A stretch of 64,000 nt of DNA, from NCBI GenBank assembly GCA_018350325.1, contig JAEVLN010000015.1:579539-643538 (forward strand). Reading direction: 5' to 3'. Under the pieces are notes generated by a model. The model was not told the DNA's origin. It saw only the letters and a list, made by a program, of their open reading frames with translations, and did no database searches. The position numbers were made by a program, and so were the translations under genes. This document shows, one piece after another, positions 10,890 to 21,400 of the stretch. How positions within the stretch are numbered: the stretch's first letter is position 1; each line of letters begins with the position of its first letter. This DNA comes from Globodera rostochiensis. Lineage: Eukaryota > Nematoda > Chromadorea > Rhabditida > Heteroderidae.

Positions 10890-11657
10890 CAGGGCTGTGT
10901 CGAAAGTAAAAAAAAAGTCGAAATCGAAAATCGAAACTGAAAAGTTCGAAATCGAAAATCGAAAGGAAAAAAACGTCGAAAATCGAAATTCGAAACAAAA
11001 TCGAAAATTTTTTTTATGTGACTAGAAAAATTTTTTTAAAAATAATTTATTTAATAAATTTTTTTGAAATACCTATTCACTTATTCATTTTTAAAATTTT
11101 GAAGGATGCATTTTTTGTTTCAGAGGCCTTCATAAGCCAATTTTAACCTTTTAGGGAGGGTGGGGTGTCGGCGGTGCCGATAGGCGCCGCCGAGAAAATT
11201 TTGAATTTTTGACTTAATTTTGTTAAGAAAAATGATCCAAAAACTAAAATGAATTGGTCGACTTTATGCTTTCAGTGGCGGCCCGTCGGTTCCGATAGGC
11301 GACGCCGGGAGAAATTTGGGGGGTTTTGTTAAGCAATTTCACCAAAATTTTCGCAAAATTGAGCATTTTTCTTCAAAAGGTTAAAAAAATGATCGCATTG
11401 TAGCGGGTTAGAACCCAAAACACAAAATCGTAAAGACAAACCACTGAGCCATCAATTTACCTATAGGACTCATGTAAAAAAGATTGAAATTTTGTCAAAA
11501 AGTTGGCAAGACCACTGCCCATCCTTGCCAAAAATTTAAAAACCGGGACCTCCGGCTTTCGAAATTATTTTCGAAAAACAGCCCATTTTTGTCGAAATCG
11601 AAAACCGAAAATCGAAAGGAAAAAAACGTCGAAAATCGAAATTTCGACACAGCCCTG
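10890..11657. mobile_element. hAT-like MITE with 16-bp terminal inverted repeats
   Basis: The ends are perfect inverted copies of CAGGGCTGTGTCGAAA. The flanks TGTTCTAG (10882-10889) and GTTCTAGC (11658-11665) share a 7-bp GTTCTAG, close to the 8-bp duplication of hAT elements. Subterminal regions are built of TCGAAAATCGAAA words in both arms. The interior holds a GGCGGTGCCGATAGGCGCC copy and a SINE-like sequence. The element is inserted in a CTGTTC-word element. No transposase is present. Confidence 0.75.
11378..11525 (-). repeat. tRNA-derived SINE-like sequence, family copy 1
   Basis: The minus strand shows box A TGGCTCAGTGG and box B-like GGTTCTAACCC, followed by a tail shared with 54088-54245 (AAAATTTCAATCTTTTTT-like and GTCTTGCCAACTTTTTGACA). 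Two copies with the same tRNA-like head and the same non-tRNA tail support a SINE family. Confidence 0.5.
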
Positions 11658-11786
11658 GTTCTAGCTTGGCCTGTTCTGTTCCTGTTCCAAGGATTTTGAA
11701 TCTGTTCCTGTTCCTGTGCTGTTCTGAAATCTTAGAACAGAACAGAACAGGAACAGAACAGGCCAAGCTGGAACAGCAAAACACTG
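11658..11786. repeat. Right part of a CTGTTC-word element, hAT-like
   Basis: CTGTTC and GAACAG words fill the stretch, which closes with GAACAGCAAAACACTG, the inverted complement of the end at 3518. Its left part is interrupted by the hAT-like MITE at 10890-11657, so this is a nested insertion. Confidence 0.5.
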
Positions 11787-11789
11787 CTA

Positions 11790-12144
11790 TCAACACACAA
11801 CTCATTAACAATCTAGATCGGGGCAATAACTTGCTCCAACCTTAACCGATTCAGAAAATCTTAAAGCCAATCGAAAGATCTCAAAGAGATGAAGCTAGCA
11901 TTAAGTTAAAGCTTTGCGATTGGACAATTCGAGTTATGGCCAGAAAACTTGATAAAATTTCAAAATTCCGGGTTTTATGGGTTTTCTGGCCATAACTTTT
12001 TTGCGAATTGTCCAATCGCAAAGCTTTAACTTAATGCTAGCTTCATCTCTTTGAGCTCTTTCGATTGGCTCAAGATTTTCTGAATCGGTTAAGGTTGAAG
12101 CAAGTTATTACCCCGATTAGATTCTTGATGAGTTGGGTGTTGAT
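11790..12144. repeat. Near-perfect long palindrome (foldback, arms about 150 bp)
   Basis: The left arm (from TATCAACAC, through ACCTTAACCGATTCAGAAAA to GGCCAGAAAAC) is repeated in inverted order with few mismatches, around a loop of about 25 bp centred near 11968. The transcript or single strand would form a long hairpin. The words GTTATGGCCAGAAAA recur in the smaller hairpin at 63555-63646. Confidence 0.85.
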
Positions 12145-12590
12145 GAGATGGGTTGACCCCAATGGGGAGAAACAATTTGTAAAAAATTTTAAATTATTTT
12201 ATGTTTTTTAAAAATGTTTATGTCGACAAGACCAAAACTTTTCATTTTTTGCCCAGCAAATTTTTTTCACAAATTACAAAATCGTCTTCATTCTAAATTC
12301 AAAATTTTTGCAGGACCGGATCCTGCAAAATCCTGCGCAGCATCCGGTCCTGCGCCGGACTCTGTACTAATTTTAGTCCCGGTTTTTCAAAATTCCTTTA
12401 AAATTCCCTTATAATGGTCCCGGTTTTTGGACCAAAACAAGACCAACAACAAATAGCCCCAAGCATTTTTTTTTCTTCTTGTTTTTGTCCAGTTAGTCCC
12501 GGTTTTTTTGACCGGGACCAAATTTAGTGCCGGCCCCGGTTTTTCCAAAAGTCTCGATCCCGTCCAACACTATATTAAACCAAAAATGAC
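12145..12590. other. Gene-free stretch with CCCGGTTTTT words
   Basis: AT-rich with CCCGG/CCGGACC words at 12310-12570. This is the same low-complexity style as 14080-14310 and 33410-33470. No exon 3 of Fbx3 was found here. Confidence 0.4.
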
Positions 12591-13020
12591 CTTATCACAA
12601 GGCGCTCGAATCCGATAACATTGTCAGGAAGCGGCCCTTGCGGAATTGACAGCCGACGTTCCACTTTACGGCGAACGATTTTGGCAATTTCAGCGCCATT
12701 TCCTTTGACTGCGCGACGAATGTCCAAATGTCCCAACGACCATTCCATCGAATTGAAATGCGCGTCCACCAAAAAGTCAAATCGATCGCTGATCAACGCC
12801 ACTTTCAGTCCGAGCACAAAAGGGCCACAGAATTTGAAGACTTCAAACAAAACGTCGTCACAAACGAAACTGAAATTTGGTTTAAGGCCTTGGTGTTACT
12901 TAGTCTTTCTTTCTTTAATTTCTAACAATAACCGTAAATCTAGGGTTGGTTCCATTAATTAATCTGATCAACTCACATTTCTTTCAATTTTTTCGCCGCT
13001 TTGCTCGGATTGTCGGACAT
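12591..13020 (-). pseudogene. Fbx3: F-box-like family member, 3' truncated (exons 1-2)
   Basis: Exon 1 (12977-13020) encodes MSDNPSKAAKKLKE with a GTGAGT donor. Exon 2 (12591-12869) is open and carries the F-box-like start [19 protein letters not shown] followed by [12 protein letters not shown]. Exons 3-5 are absent downstream. Exon 1 and the sequence above it (TTAGAATTT, GATTTTGAATGAGGCTA) match Fbx6 rather than Fbx5/7/8/9/11, defining a second subfamily. Confidence 0.75.
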
Positions 13021-13422
13021 AATAATTCTGTTAGAATTTTTGTGATTTTGAATGAGGCTACAAATTGAAGTTATACCATTTTAAAAAAAGTGCGGATATT
13101 CACAAGCATAGCGGATATGTTGAAGTGAATTCGCCGAAGCAAAAGAAAAAAATAAAAATTTCTATGCTTCCGAAAAATTTAAAAGAATTTGAAATATTTA
13201 AAAAAAAAATTTTTTAAATTGTTCCCTATAGCATCAATTTTTTAGCACATATTTTGCCATTTTATGCACATAAATACATACATATTAAACCGGAGGTCCC
13301 GGTTCCCAGCGGTACCCCCTCCCTATTACTAAGAAAGGACAGATGGCAACCCTGTGATAAGTTCATTTATGTCTAAACAGAAGAATTAATTTAAAGCACA
13401 AAATTCACAATTAAAGACTACC

Positions 13423-13531
13423 AGTTTGAGTCCTTCCATTCTTTCCGAACAAAAACAGCAATGCAACACTTTCGGAAGTCCATCCCCGCGGGGCGTGTGC
13501 AACCATTTGGCCAAAGCTTGAGCACCAATTC
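13423..13531 (-). pseudogene. Fbx4: isolated 3' end of exon 3
   Basis: A short fragment of the family's exon 3 (minus-strand reading [16 protein letters not shown], then a GTAGTC donor). It is cut off at about 13531, where unrelated repeat DNA with GGCGGTGCCGATAGGC begins. Confidence 0.8.
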
Positions 13532-13931
13532 ATTTTCTTAAGGAATTTTCAAAATGCAAATTTATTCGAATTCTGCTGCACTTCTGGGGGTCGGCGGTGC
13601 CGATAGGCTCCGCCAATAATTTTGAAGCTTTAGGAATAGAGAGGTGGGGGAGGGGGAATCCCGAAGCGGGTTTTGATTAAACTCAGACTTCATTTAATAA
13701 TTTAGGAATCTCAAACTTTCCCGTTAACCAAATTTTCTGAATTTCTTACGCCCCTCCACGCTATCAACTATTGAATTTTTTAAGATTTTTTTCCAGAAAC
13801 CCGATCAACAAACCCGAACAATGACAACCGTAGCGCGACCATGCGCAAAACTGCAGCATTTGATCGACTATTTTCCGGGCGTGCAGAGCGCGGATGGAAT
13901 TCGGATGACACGCGCGCGGATGCAGTCAAAG

Positions 13932-15544
13932 GTCCTTCGGAGTTTTGAATTTAAATTTATTCGGTCCCCACAATATTCCGATTACACGCGCTAATGGGAC
14001 CAGGAAGGGATGCGGTGGCAGATTTTTTTTGAAGACGTCAGCGGCAACCCTAGTTGAAACTAGAGCTGGCCGAGATCGGTCGAGATACCCGGTTTCTGGA
14101 ATCCCGTGTTTTTTAAAAATTTAAATCCCGGTCCCGGTTTTCCAAAAATTAAATTCCGCTTAATTTCTATAAAAATTGAGTCATAAAAATTATAAAAAAT
14201 TTCCCGACAGCGCCTGTCGACGCCTTCGGACCCATCAACACATTGTCAATCCCGGTTAATCCGGGTCCCGGTCTCGGCTTTTACCAAAACCGCCGGTCCC
14301 GTCCTACTCGTGTTGAAAAAGGGACATAACCTGCCGAAAAATGAAAAAAGAATTTCCTAAGATCCCCCAAAACGAAAAAATAGGCTAAATTATGCAGTTA
14401 TTAAACTAATTTGTTTACAAATTTCTCAAAAATTTTCTGTGGCATTTGGAAAGCGTTTGTGTAAGTCTCTCTATTTAAGCCCCCTCCCTAACCCTAACCC
14501 CTCGAACTCCAAAAAATAAGAAAATAAAGGATTGGCCATATTGACAGCATTTCTTAACAAAAATATTTGTAATTTTGGCGGCATCGCCTATCGACACCGG
14601 AGTTGCACCGCTTAAAACTAAAAAAATTTTTTCCAAATGATCTGAAAAAAATATTCTAGAAAATAGAGATAAGCCAACATTTTTTTTTGAAATTATCTCT
14701 TATTCTCTTGCCAATATTTTTCTAAAATTTTTTGGCACGCACTTGCGGTAAATTTCTGATATATAATTGAAGGGGGCGGCGACAAGCGCCACCGGGAAAA
14801 ATTTTGAACATTTTTATTAGAAAAATTGCGCAAAAATTTCGAAAATTTTGCCGATTTTCGAATTATTCAAAAATAAAAGTTTTTTTAAAAGCTTTAAATA
14901 AATTCTCCCTTTTTTTAATCAGCCCGTCCTCCCGAGGATGGTGTGCGTGGTTACGTTTATGGTGAATTTGTCTATATTTTGTTGTTGTGTTAAAATTGTC
15001 TTTTAGTGAAATGTTCTGTGTTTGGTGAACGGCCAATTTGTACAAAAAAACATTGCGGCATTTTCTATTACGAAGTGAACATCGTAAAGAAATCAGCGTA
15101 ATTCTGAACAATTATTTATTTAACACCCCACACAAATAGTGAAGCTCTGAACTCATAAATGCCCAAGGGGGGGGGGGTCGGTTCGGCGCTGCGAAGTGAT
15201 ATTTGTTCGCGGCGACTCAATTTGTTAAGAAAAATAGGTCCAAGAATTACATTTGCTATGTTATTTCTCTTTCTACTTTTTCTTTCGCTAAGAAAATTTT
15301 CTTCAAAATTTAGGGATTTTGGTGCGAAGTTGCTATAGTGGGGAGCAGAGATCGAGATTTCAAATGACAAGGGCAAGGGCAACACGGGCTAAAAACCCGT
15401 GAACCCCCGTGCTCGATCTCTATTGGGGAGTGCGGCGATGGGGGGAGGGGTCTGACCCCCCCCCCTTGGCCATGTATGTCTGAAATATAATATATTATCA
15501 ATTAAATTGTGTGCTTTTCCTGTTTTAAATTGCATTTAATTTAG
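13932..15544. other. Intron or intergenic repeats of the SPRY1 segment
   Basis: CCCGGTCCCGG words lie at 14080-14310. There are copies of the near-palindrome family at about 14570-14610 and 14760-14800, and a poly-C tract at about 15459-15466. No supported exon. The spacing differs from the SPRY2 copy, so much of this arrived after the duplication or was lost there. Confidence 0.4.
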
Positions 15545-16038
15545 CGGTGTTTGCATTGGACTGGCCACCAAACAAATGCCGTTGAGCAATTGCGTCGGGG
15601 ATGATGACGGCACTTATGCTTACGCAAAACGGGGCGTTTTTTGGGGTTTTGCGGATGCACCGCGTTACCCGTGTTGTAGTGGACGGTACATTTATGAGGG
15701 AGTGCCGTCGTTTACTGTCGGCGACGTCGTCGGCTGCGGCGTCAATTTGGCAACTCGCCAACTCATTTATACGAAAAACGGAGAGCGTTTGGGTAAGAAA
15801 AGAAAAAGCACAAAATTAATTAATGAGCATTTGTCGATTTTTGCGATTAGCTTTTGCTTGATAAAAAGTTTAACAAATCAAAAGCTTTTCTGATTGATAA
15901 TAACTTTTTGATTGTTTAGCTAATGACAAAGTATTACTGACCAAACTTGAGCGCTTCCATATTTTTTTGTTATTTTAATAAATTTATATTTACCCCATTT
16001 CAGACACTTCCAATTTATTTGTCGTTTCTGTCGACAAT

Positions 16039-16632
16039 GGCTATCGGACATTTGGCACATTGGACATTTGGCACACTGACATTTGGCACATTGGACATTT
16101 GGCACACTAGTGGAAAAACGGACATTTGGCACACTGGGGGAAAAAAGGACATTTGGCACACTGGAAATTTCGCACATTGAATGGTTCAGATTCGAATAAA
16201 AATACTACCAATCGATTCCTCTCGTCGAGCTGAGTAAGAATTCGCAAAAAGTTTGTGCCGGAAACCACTATGAAGAAAATTATGAACCACCAAAAGATGG
16301 CCAAAATAGGTTGACATTGTGTTTTTTGAGTTTGTTTTGATAATTTATTGAAATTTCGAGTGCAATTTTAGCCAAATTACTCAACATTGGCTTAATTTCA
16401 AATTTATTCATCTATCTAAAATATTGCAAGCTTTTATTGAATGTGTGCGAAATTTATGTGTGAAACGTCCTTTTTCCCCCCAGTGTGCGAAACGTCCGTT
16501 TTTTCACTAGTGTGCGAAATGACCGTGTGCCAAATGTCCAGTGTGCGAAACGTCTTTTTCCCTCCCAGTGTGCCAAATGTCCGTTTTTTCACTAGTGTGC
16601 CAAATGTCCAATGTGCCAAATGTCCGGACACC
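16039..16632. mobile_element. Tandem-arm MITE 1 (9-bp target duplication), GGACATTTGGCAC arms
   Basis: It sits between two copies of GTCGACAAT (16030-16038 and 16633-16641). The homologous exon in SPRY2 has one GTCGACAAT and no insert, proving a filled/empty pair. The ends are GG...CC with inverted GGACATTTGGCAC. Both arms (about 140 and 190 bp) are tandem runs of GGACATTTGGCACACT-type units in opposite orientation. A 9-bp duplication and GG/CC ends fit Mutator-like non-autonomous elements. No transposase is encoded. Confidence 0.85.
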
Positions 16633-16992
16633 GTCGACAATTTGTTTCCGTGCGTTTCGATGTGCGTCCAATTTACCAAAATTGAAGCAAATTTTGGACC
16701 GAACTTTAAATTCAATATTGCCGATGCGAGTTAGAGCAGATGAAGACGATCGACCAATTCGATTTGTGATTTTTTGTTTCCGCTAAAAATGCCATGGACT
16801 TTTGAATTTAAACCCAAAGTGGAAAGGGGGGGGGGAGACCCTTTACTTTTCTAAAAAAAATGTGTTTTCAGAAATTTCAACCGCTTCAATTTTGACTGCT
16901 AGGGTCCCCCCCCCCCCCTATAATGGTGCCCAACTGACCGACTCCCGAAAACAAATAGCAATTGGCTTTCAACATCTTTGAGCATTTACAAT

Positions 16993-17768
16993 GGACGGAG
17001 GACGATTCGTTCCCGGCCGATTCGTTCACCCCCGATTCGTTCCCCACCCCCGATTCGTTCTCTTTACCCCGATTCGTTCCCCTTAATAAAAATGGCAAAA
17101 AACCTCAAAATTCGTACAAAACTCGAGCGTAGAACACGAATCGGGGTTCCGTTTTTGCGTATGTCGAACCCAGGACCCAAAATTCGAACAATTAGTCGAA
17201 AAAAAACTTTTTTTCGAAAAAAATTTTCTAAAAAAAATTTTTTTTTAAAGTTGTTAAAAAGTTATTTTCAAGGGTTTTTGGGGCTCTAGGGTTACTACTT
17301 TGATTCGGTTCCGAACCCCGGACCAGAAATCGAAAAATTTTTCGGAATTTTTTTTTTCTTCAAAATCTATTTTCTGCAACAAAACCATTCAAAACACAAT
17401 TCGTCAACTCTTCCGATCATCCTTACATCAAATTTGAACCTTTTAACGACTTTAAAAAAAAAAATTTTTTTTCGAAAAATTTTTTTTTTTTTTGGAAAAA
17501 AGTTTTTTTTTGGAAAAAATTTTTTTTCGACCAATTGTTCGAATTTTGGGTCCTGGGTTCGACATACGCAAAAACGGAACCCGGATTCGTGTTCTACGCA
17601 CGTGTTTGTATGATTTTTTTAGGGTTTTTGTCATTATTAAGGGGAACGAATCGGGGTAAAGAGAACGAACCGGGGTAAAGAGAACGAATCGGGGTAAAGA
17701 GAACGAATCGGGGGTGGGGAACGAATCGGGGGTGAACGAATCGGCCGGGAACGAATCGTCTTTTTACC
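16993..17768. mobile_element. Tandem-arm MITE 2 (9-bp target duplication), CGATTCGTTCCCC arms
   Basis: It is flanked by ATTTACAAT at 16984-16992 and 17769-17777. The paralogous site at 35435-35443 is single and empty. The ends start GGACGGAGGACGATTCG and the inverted end starts GGTAAAAAGACGATTCG. Arms are runs of CGATTCGTTCCCC units, inverted on the right. The core is AT-rich with the phrase ACCCAAAATTCGAACAATT also found inverted in the right half, so the arms extend far inward. Confidence 0.85.
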
Positions 17769-17777
17769 ATTTACAAT

Positions 17778-18261
17778 ATGTATCGTAGAAAATTTTGAGT
17801 TTGCTGAAAGTGCCAAACGAAAAACTAATAAGATATTTGTGTATGCCCTTTGAGTTGATTTATAAAATAGAGCCCTCGGGGGTCAATTTTTCAACCTCCC
17901 CAATAAGGGAGGGAGCTCTATTTAAGGGAGGGGGGGGGGGGCTCTATTGTTCAACCTATTTTTTTAGAAAATTTGAGCAAAATTACAATTTCGTGAACTT
18001 AAAGTTATGACTAGGGTTGTTCCGGGGGGGGGCAGGGACGGGGATCCCCGGTCTCATCCCCGCCGGGGACGGGGATGAAAATGCACCCCTAAAACCCGCC
18101 CAATCTAAATGGTGTGTAACGAAGTTTTTGTGCAATTTTGTCGCAGAAAAAAAATGTTCCGACATTTTCTTCGAATTCGCTTTAGAATTGTGCAAAGGTT
18201 TCAACAGACCCTTTAACAAATTTTTAAAAGACGATAAAAATTCATAATATGCGGTTCGTCC
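17778..18261. other. Shared SPRY-segment flank, then GGGGACGGGG element
   Basis: Positions 17778-17950 match 35444-35640 (for example GAAAATTTTGAGTTTGCTG and GCTCTATT before AACCT), marking the end of the duplicated SPRY segment. From about 18012 a TAGGGTTG...ACCCCTA stretch with GGGGACGGGG words resembles 3250-3358. No gene. Confidence 0.5.
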
Positions 18262-18519
18262 TCATTTCTTTCTCTTTTTGGGCTCACTCGGGCCTTCGTC
18301 CGCGTCAAACAGTCTGAAAATTAGAAAATATGGTAAAGACAACGCGTCACGTGAATTCCGCGAGGTTTGTTAGGCTTAGGCCTAACAAATAAGCCACCCT
18401 GCATTCTGGCTTGGGGTTTGTAAAGTTTAGTTCAAAAACCGCTTTAAATTCTCATTTTTTATTTTCTCGGTTTAAATGCTCGTCCCAATAAAATTTTTTG
18501 ATTATTCTATCGGTTTCGG

Positions 18520-18665
18520 CACCGGAGCAAGTAGTGGGGCGAGACGGAGGGCGGAGGAAGAAGTCTGACGAGCGCCACTGGGGGCGAGCGCGCGGGGACC
18601 CGCGGAGCGGGCGCGCGCGGACTTCTTCCGGAGCCCGGAGTCTCGCCCCACCTACTGGCCGCCGT
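18520..18665. repeat. GC-rich imperfect palindrome
   Basis: AGTAGTGGGGCGAGAC on the left pairs with GTCTCGCCCCACCTACT on the right, and GGAAGAAGTC with GACTTCTTCC further in. The centre (GCGCGCGGGGACCCGCGG) is almost pure GC in an AT-rich region. It lies between exons 5 and 4 of Fbx5. Its origin is unknown. Confidence 0.7.
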
Positions 18666-18779
18666 AGTCGAGTGTGCGGTACTTTGGCTGCTATTTTCCA
18701 ACTTACTGTCTAACTTTTTCGTTATCGGGCTTTGGTTTACATAAAAGTTGTTTTTCCTTAATTTTCAAGTTTTTAAACC

Positions 18780-18965
18780 GGTTCAAAAACCGCTTTAAAT
18801 TCTCAATTTGATTTTCTATCAATTAATTCCTAATTTTGAAAGCCAATATGAGTGATTTTTCCCATTTTTTTAATCAGTGGATAACTGAGTCCCCAGTCAA
18901 AAAGACACTTCAGTCCCGAGCTCATAACTTGCTTCAAAGTGGCTTCCGCCAAAATATTCTTTCAG
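18780..18965. repeat. Partial arm of the GGGACTGAAGTG foldback family
   Basis: GGTTCAAAAACCGCTTTAAA through AGTCCCCAGTCAAAAAGACA to CATAACTTGCTTCAAAG matches the right arms of the foldbacks at 42888-43578 and 43851-44617. It lies in intron 4 of Fbx5. Confidence 0.6.
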
Positions 18966-21303
18966 ATTCGTGCGTAGGCTTAGAGAGGAGTCGATGATAT
19001 ATAGTAATTTGTGGGATTTGGTGAGGTACACGTATTCTTGAATTTTCCCAGAAAACCTATTAAAGTGGTTTTTTGAGTTCACCCGTCACCGATGTCCCTG
19101 TCGTTGAAGTCCAAAAAGACGCTATTCCACTGCCAAAAATTCCATTCAACCGCCTCCTTTTCCAACTCGGCCCATTCTTCTTCGTCACGCTCAATTGGAC
19201 AACGAACCAACAGACAAAGCACCAACGGCCACTTGCGTTTGTCGTCAAAGCGCCGGAACTCCAATCGCTCCGCCGTCAAATTGTTTTTCAATTCAAATGG
19301 CACAATTTCATCAGGCCAATAATAAAGACAGATGATGAAATTGACCGAATAGATCGAATTGACAAATTCCTTAGGCGTGGAATAAAGGAATTTAAAGTCC
19401 AATTCAAAACAAATTCAAAAAATCACCCTTTTGAGTCCTTCCATTTTTCGCGAATGAAAGGAGCATTTCAACACTTTCGGAAGGCCATCCCCGCGGGGCG
19501 TGTGCAACCATTTGGCCAATGCTTGGCCAGAAGAAGCGCCGGCACCGTCATCGGCCGGAAATTCGGGAGAAAGCTCAACGGATTTGATCATTCTGAGTTT
19601 CGGGCATTCGCGGAGAATGGTCGGAGCGAATTGGCGCAAACGGTCGAGTTCGGAGGAACGCAAATAAAATCCGCAAATGTTGTCTTTGATCAATGGCCAA
19701 ATTCGGTGCCAAATGATTTTCCAACTGCGCTTTTGGATGATGTCTGTCCCAATGTAAAGAGTTGTCTCTTTGGAGTCGAAAAGTCGGCGAATGCTTTGAA
19801 GAAATTCGATGACACTTCGGTCGATGTAACTAAAAGTTTATGTAAAAATCCAACAAATTTAAATGCTGAGAATGACCTTATTACAAGGCATTTGAATCTG
19901 ATCACTTTGTCCGGAAACGGATTTTGTGGAATTGGCAGCGGACGCTCAACTTCATAGTGAACGTATTTGACGATTTCAGCGCCCTTTCCGTCAGCTGCGC
20001 GACGAATTTGCAATTCACCCAACGACCATTCCTTCAATTTGAAATGCGCGTCCACTAAAAGGTCAAATCGATCGCTGATCAACGCAACTTTCAGTCCGAG
20101 CAAGAGGCCCAAAGAATTTGAACACATCAAACAGAACGTCGTTGCAAATGAAACTGAAAAATTATAAATGGTAAAAATAAGATCTTGGTTCTGGTGTAAG
20201 GATCCAAAATAAGTAGAGAGACATTTTGAATCCTGGATCTGGATTCTGGATCTGACGGAGGCCTGGATTTGGATTTTCTGGACAAAAATCCAGATCCAGG
20301 AAAATCCAGGTCGTCTGAAGCCCCCGTTGGATCTGGATTTCTGGATCCAGAAAAATCCAGGTCTGGATCCAGATCTAGGTCGGTCTCTAAAAATAATGAC
20401 AAACTTTTAAAGTTCTAAAATCTGAAAACATGTATAAACGTGAATTGTTATATAAAAATTAAGTCATATTCCTTAACATCAACAATTTTTTTCTCAACAA
20501 TTCGGGTTTAGAGAGAAGAAATTCAGTGTGAACTGCAGTGAACGCCCTACTCCAGGGCATAAATTATATACCAATCGCTTTGTCTCGAAAAGCTGTGCAC
20601 GGAAAAAATAGGTCAAAAGTTTAGGAAATACATTTCAACCGGTGCTTTGAACCACTTAAACTTGGCCAAAATGGATATTTTTGACCTAAATTGTGTGACT
20701 TCCTGCGCACTAATAATATAAAAATTCAATAAAAAAATTAGTTCTTTTAAGCAGGTTAAACTCCATCTCATCTGCTTTTTTTATACCTTTAGTATCAACA
20801 ACCTCAAAAGAAAAATTCTTTGAAGAATAGTTAGCAAAAACAGGTTCTATAGTTGTTTCCTCTTCTGGAGTTACTAAGGAACGAATTCCTCTTTCATACA
20901 GCGATCCCCGGTCAAATCGGGGACGGGGATATCGGGGACGGAACAAACCGGGTATCCCGTTTTCGGGGATAAGCAAACCGTGAACGGGATCCCCGTACGG
21001 GGATCCATTTTAGGGGTCCATTTTTTGAAAAAATGCATTTTTTGGGGGGTTTTTATCGAAATTTCTTCAAATTAAAGTGCACCCCTAAGAAAAGGCTTTT
21101 CTTATGGCAAATATGCACCCCAAAGAAAGAAATTTCACCAAAATTTTGGCAAAATTAAGAATTTCGCTTCGAAAATTTCGGAAAAATGAATTTTTTCAAA
21201 ATTTTTTTGCTCTTTTAATTAAAAAATATTTGAAATTTATTTAAAAAATACATTATTAATGGGGGAAGAGTATGTGACTAGTGAAACTTCTGAGGTAGCA
21301 GAA

Positions 21304-21400
21304 AAATAAAAACTAAACAAAATACTTCACACGGGTCCAAACCACCGGACTTAAAATCAAAAGTACAGCACTAACCAGTAGGACATAGTATTTTGTAGTT
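21304..21400 (-). repeat. tRNA-derived SINE-like sequence
   Basis: The minus strand carries a box A-like CTACTGGTTAGTGC and a box B-like GGTTTGGACCC at tRNA-like spacing. It does not form a full tRNA. It lies in intron 1 of Fbx5. Confidence 0.35.

Larger units (their letters stand above)
13797..16734 (+). pseudogene. SPRY1: RanBPM/SPRYSEC-type SPRY gene remnant
   Basis: Three recognisable pieces. The SPRY exon 15545-15792 reads GVCIGLATKQMPLSNCVGDD, later YPCCSGRYIYEG, then VGDVVGCGVNLATRQLIYTK, the C-terminal half of a SPRY domain of the RanBPM-like type expanded as SPRYSECs in cyst nematodes. The last exon starts at 16004 (DTSNLFVVSVDN) and ends at TAG 16734 (IEANFGPNFKFNI). It is split by a 594-bp insertion (16039-16632) that brings in-frame stops. 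An upstream block 13797-13931 (KLQHLIDYFPGVQ) has AG/GT borders, is open, and is conserved in SPRY2, but I do not recognise it. The N-terminal SPRY half and any signal peptide are not visible. A protein interaction role is known for the domain; function here is doubtful. Confidence 0.7.

Noticed and set aside
19073..19957. 294-residue plus-strand frame over Fbx5
   Set aside because: It runs antisense through exons 4 and 3 and the intron between them. The family's conserved motifs and splice sites are on the minus strand.
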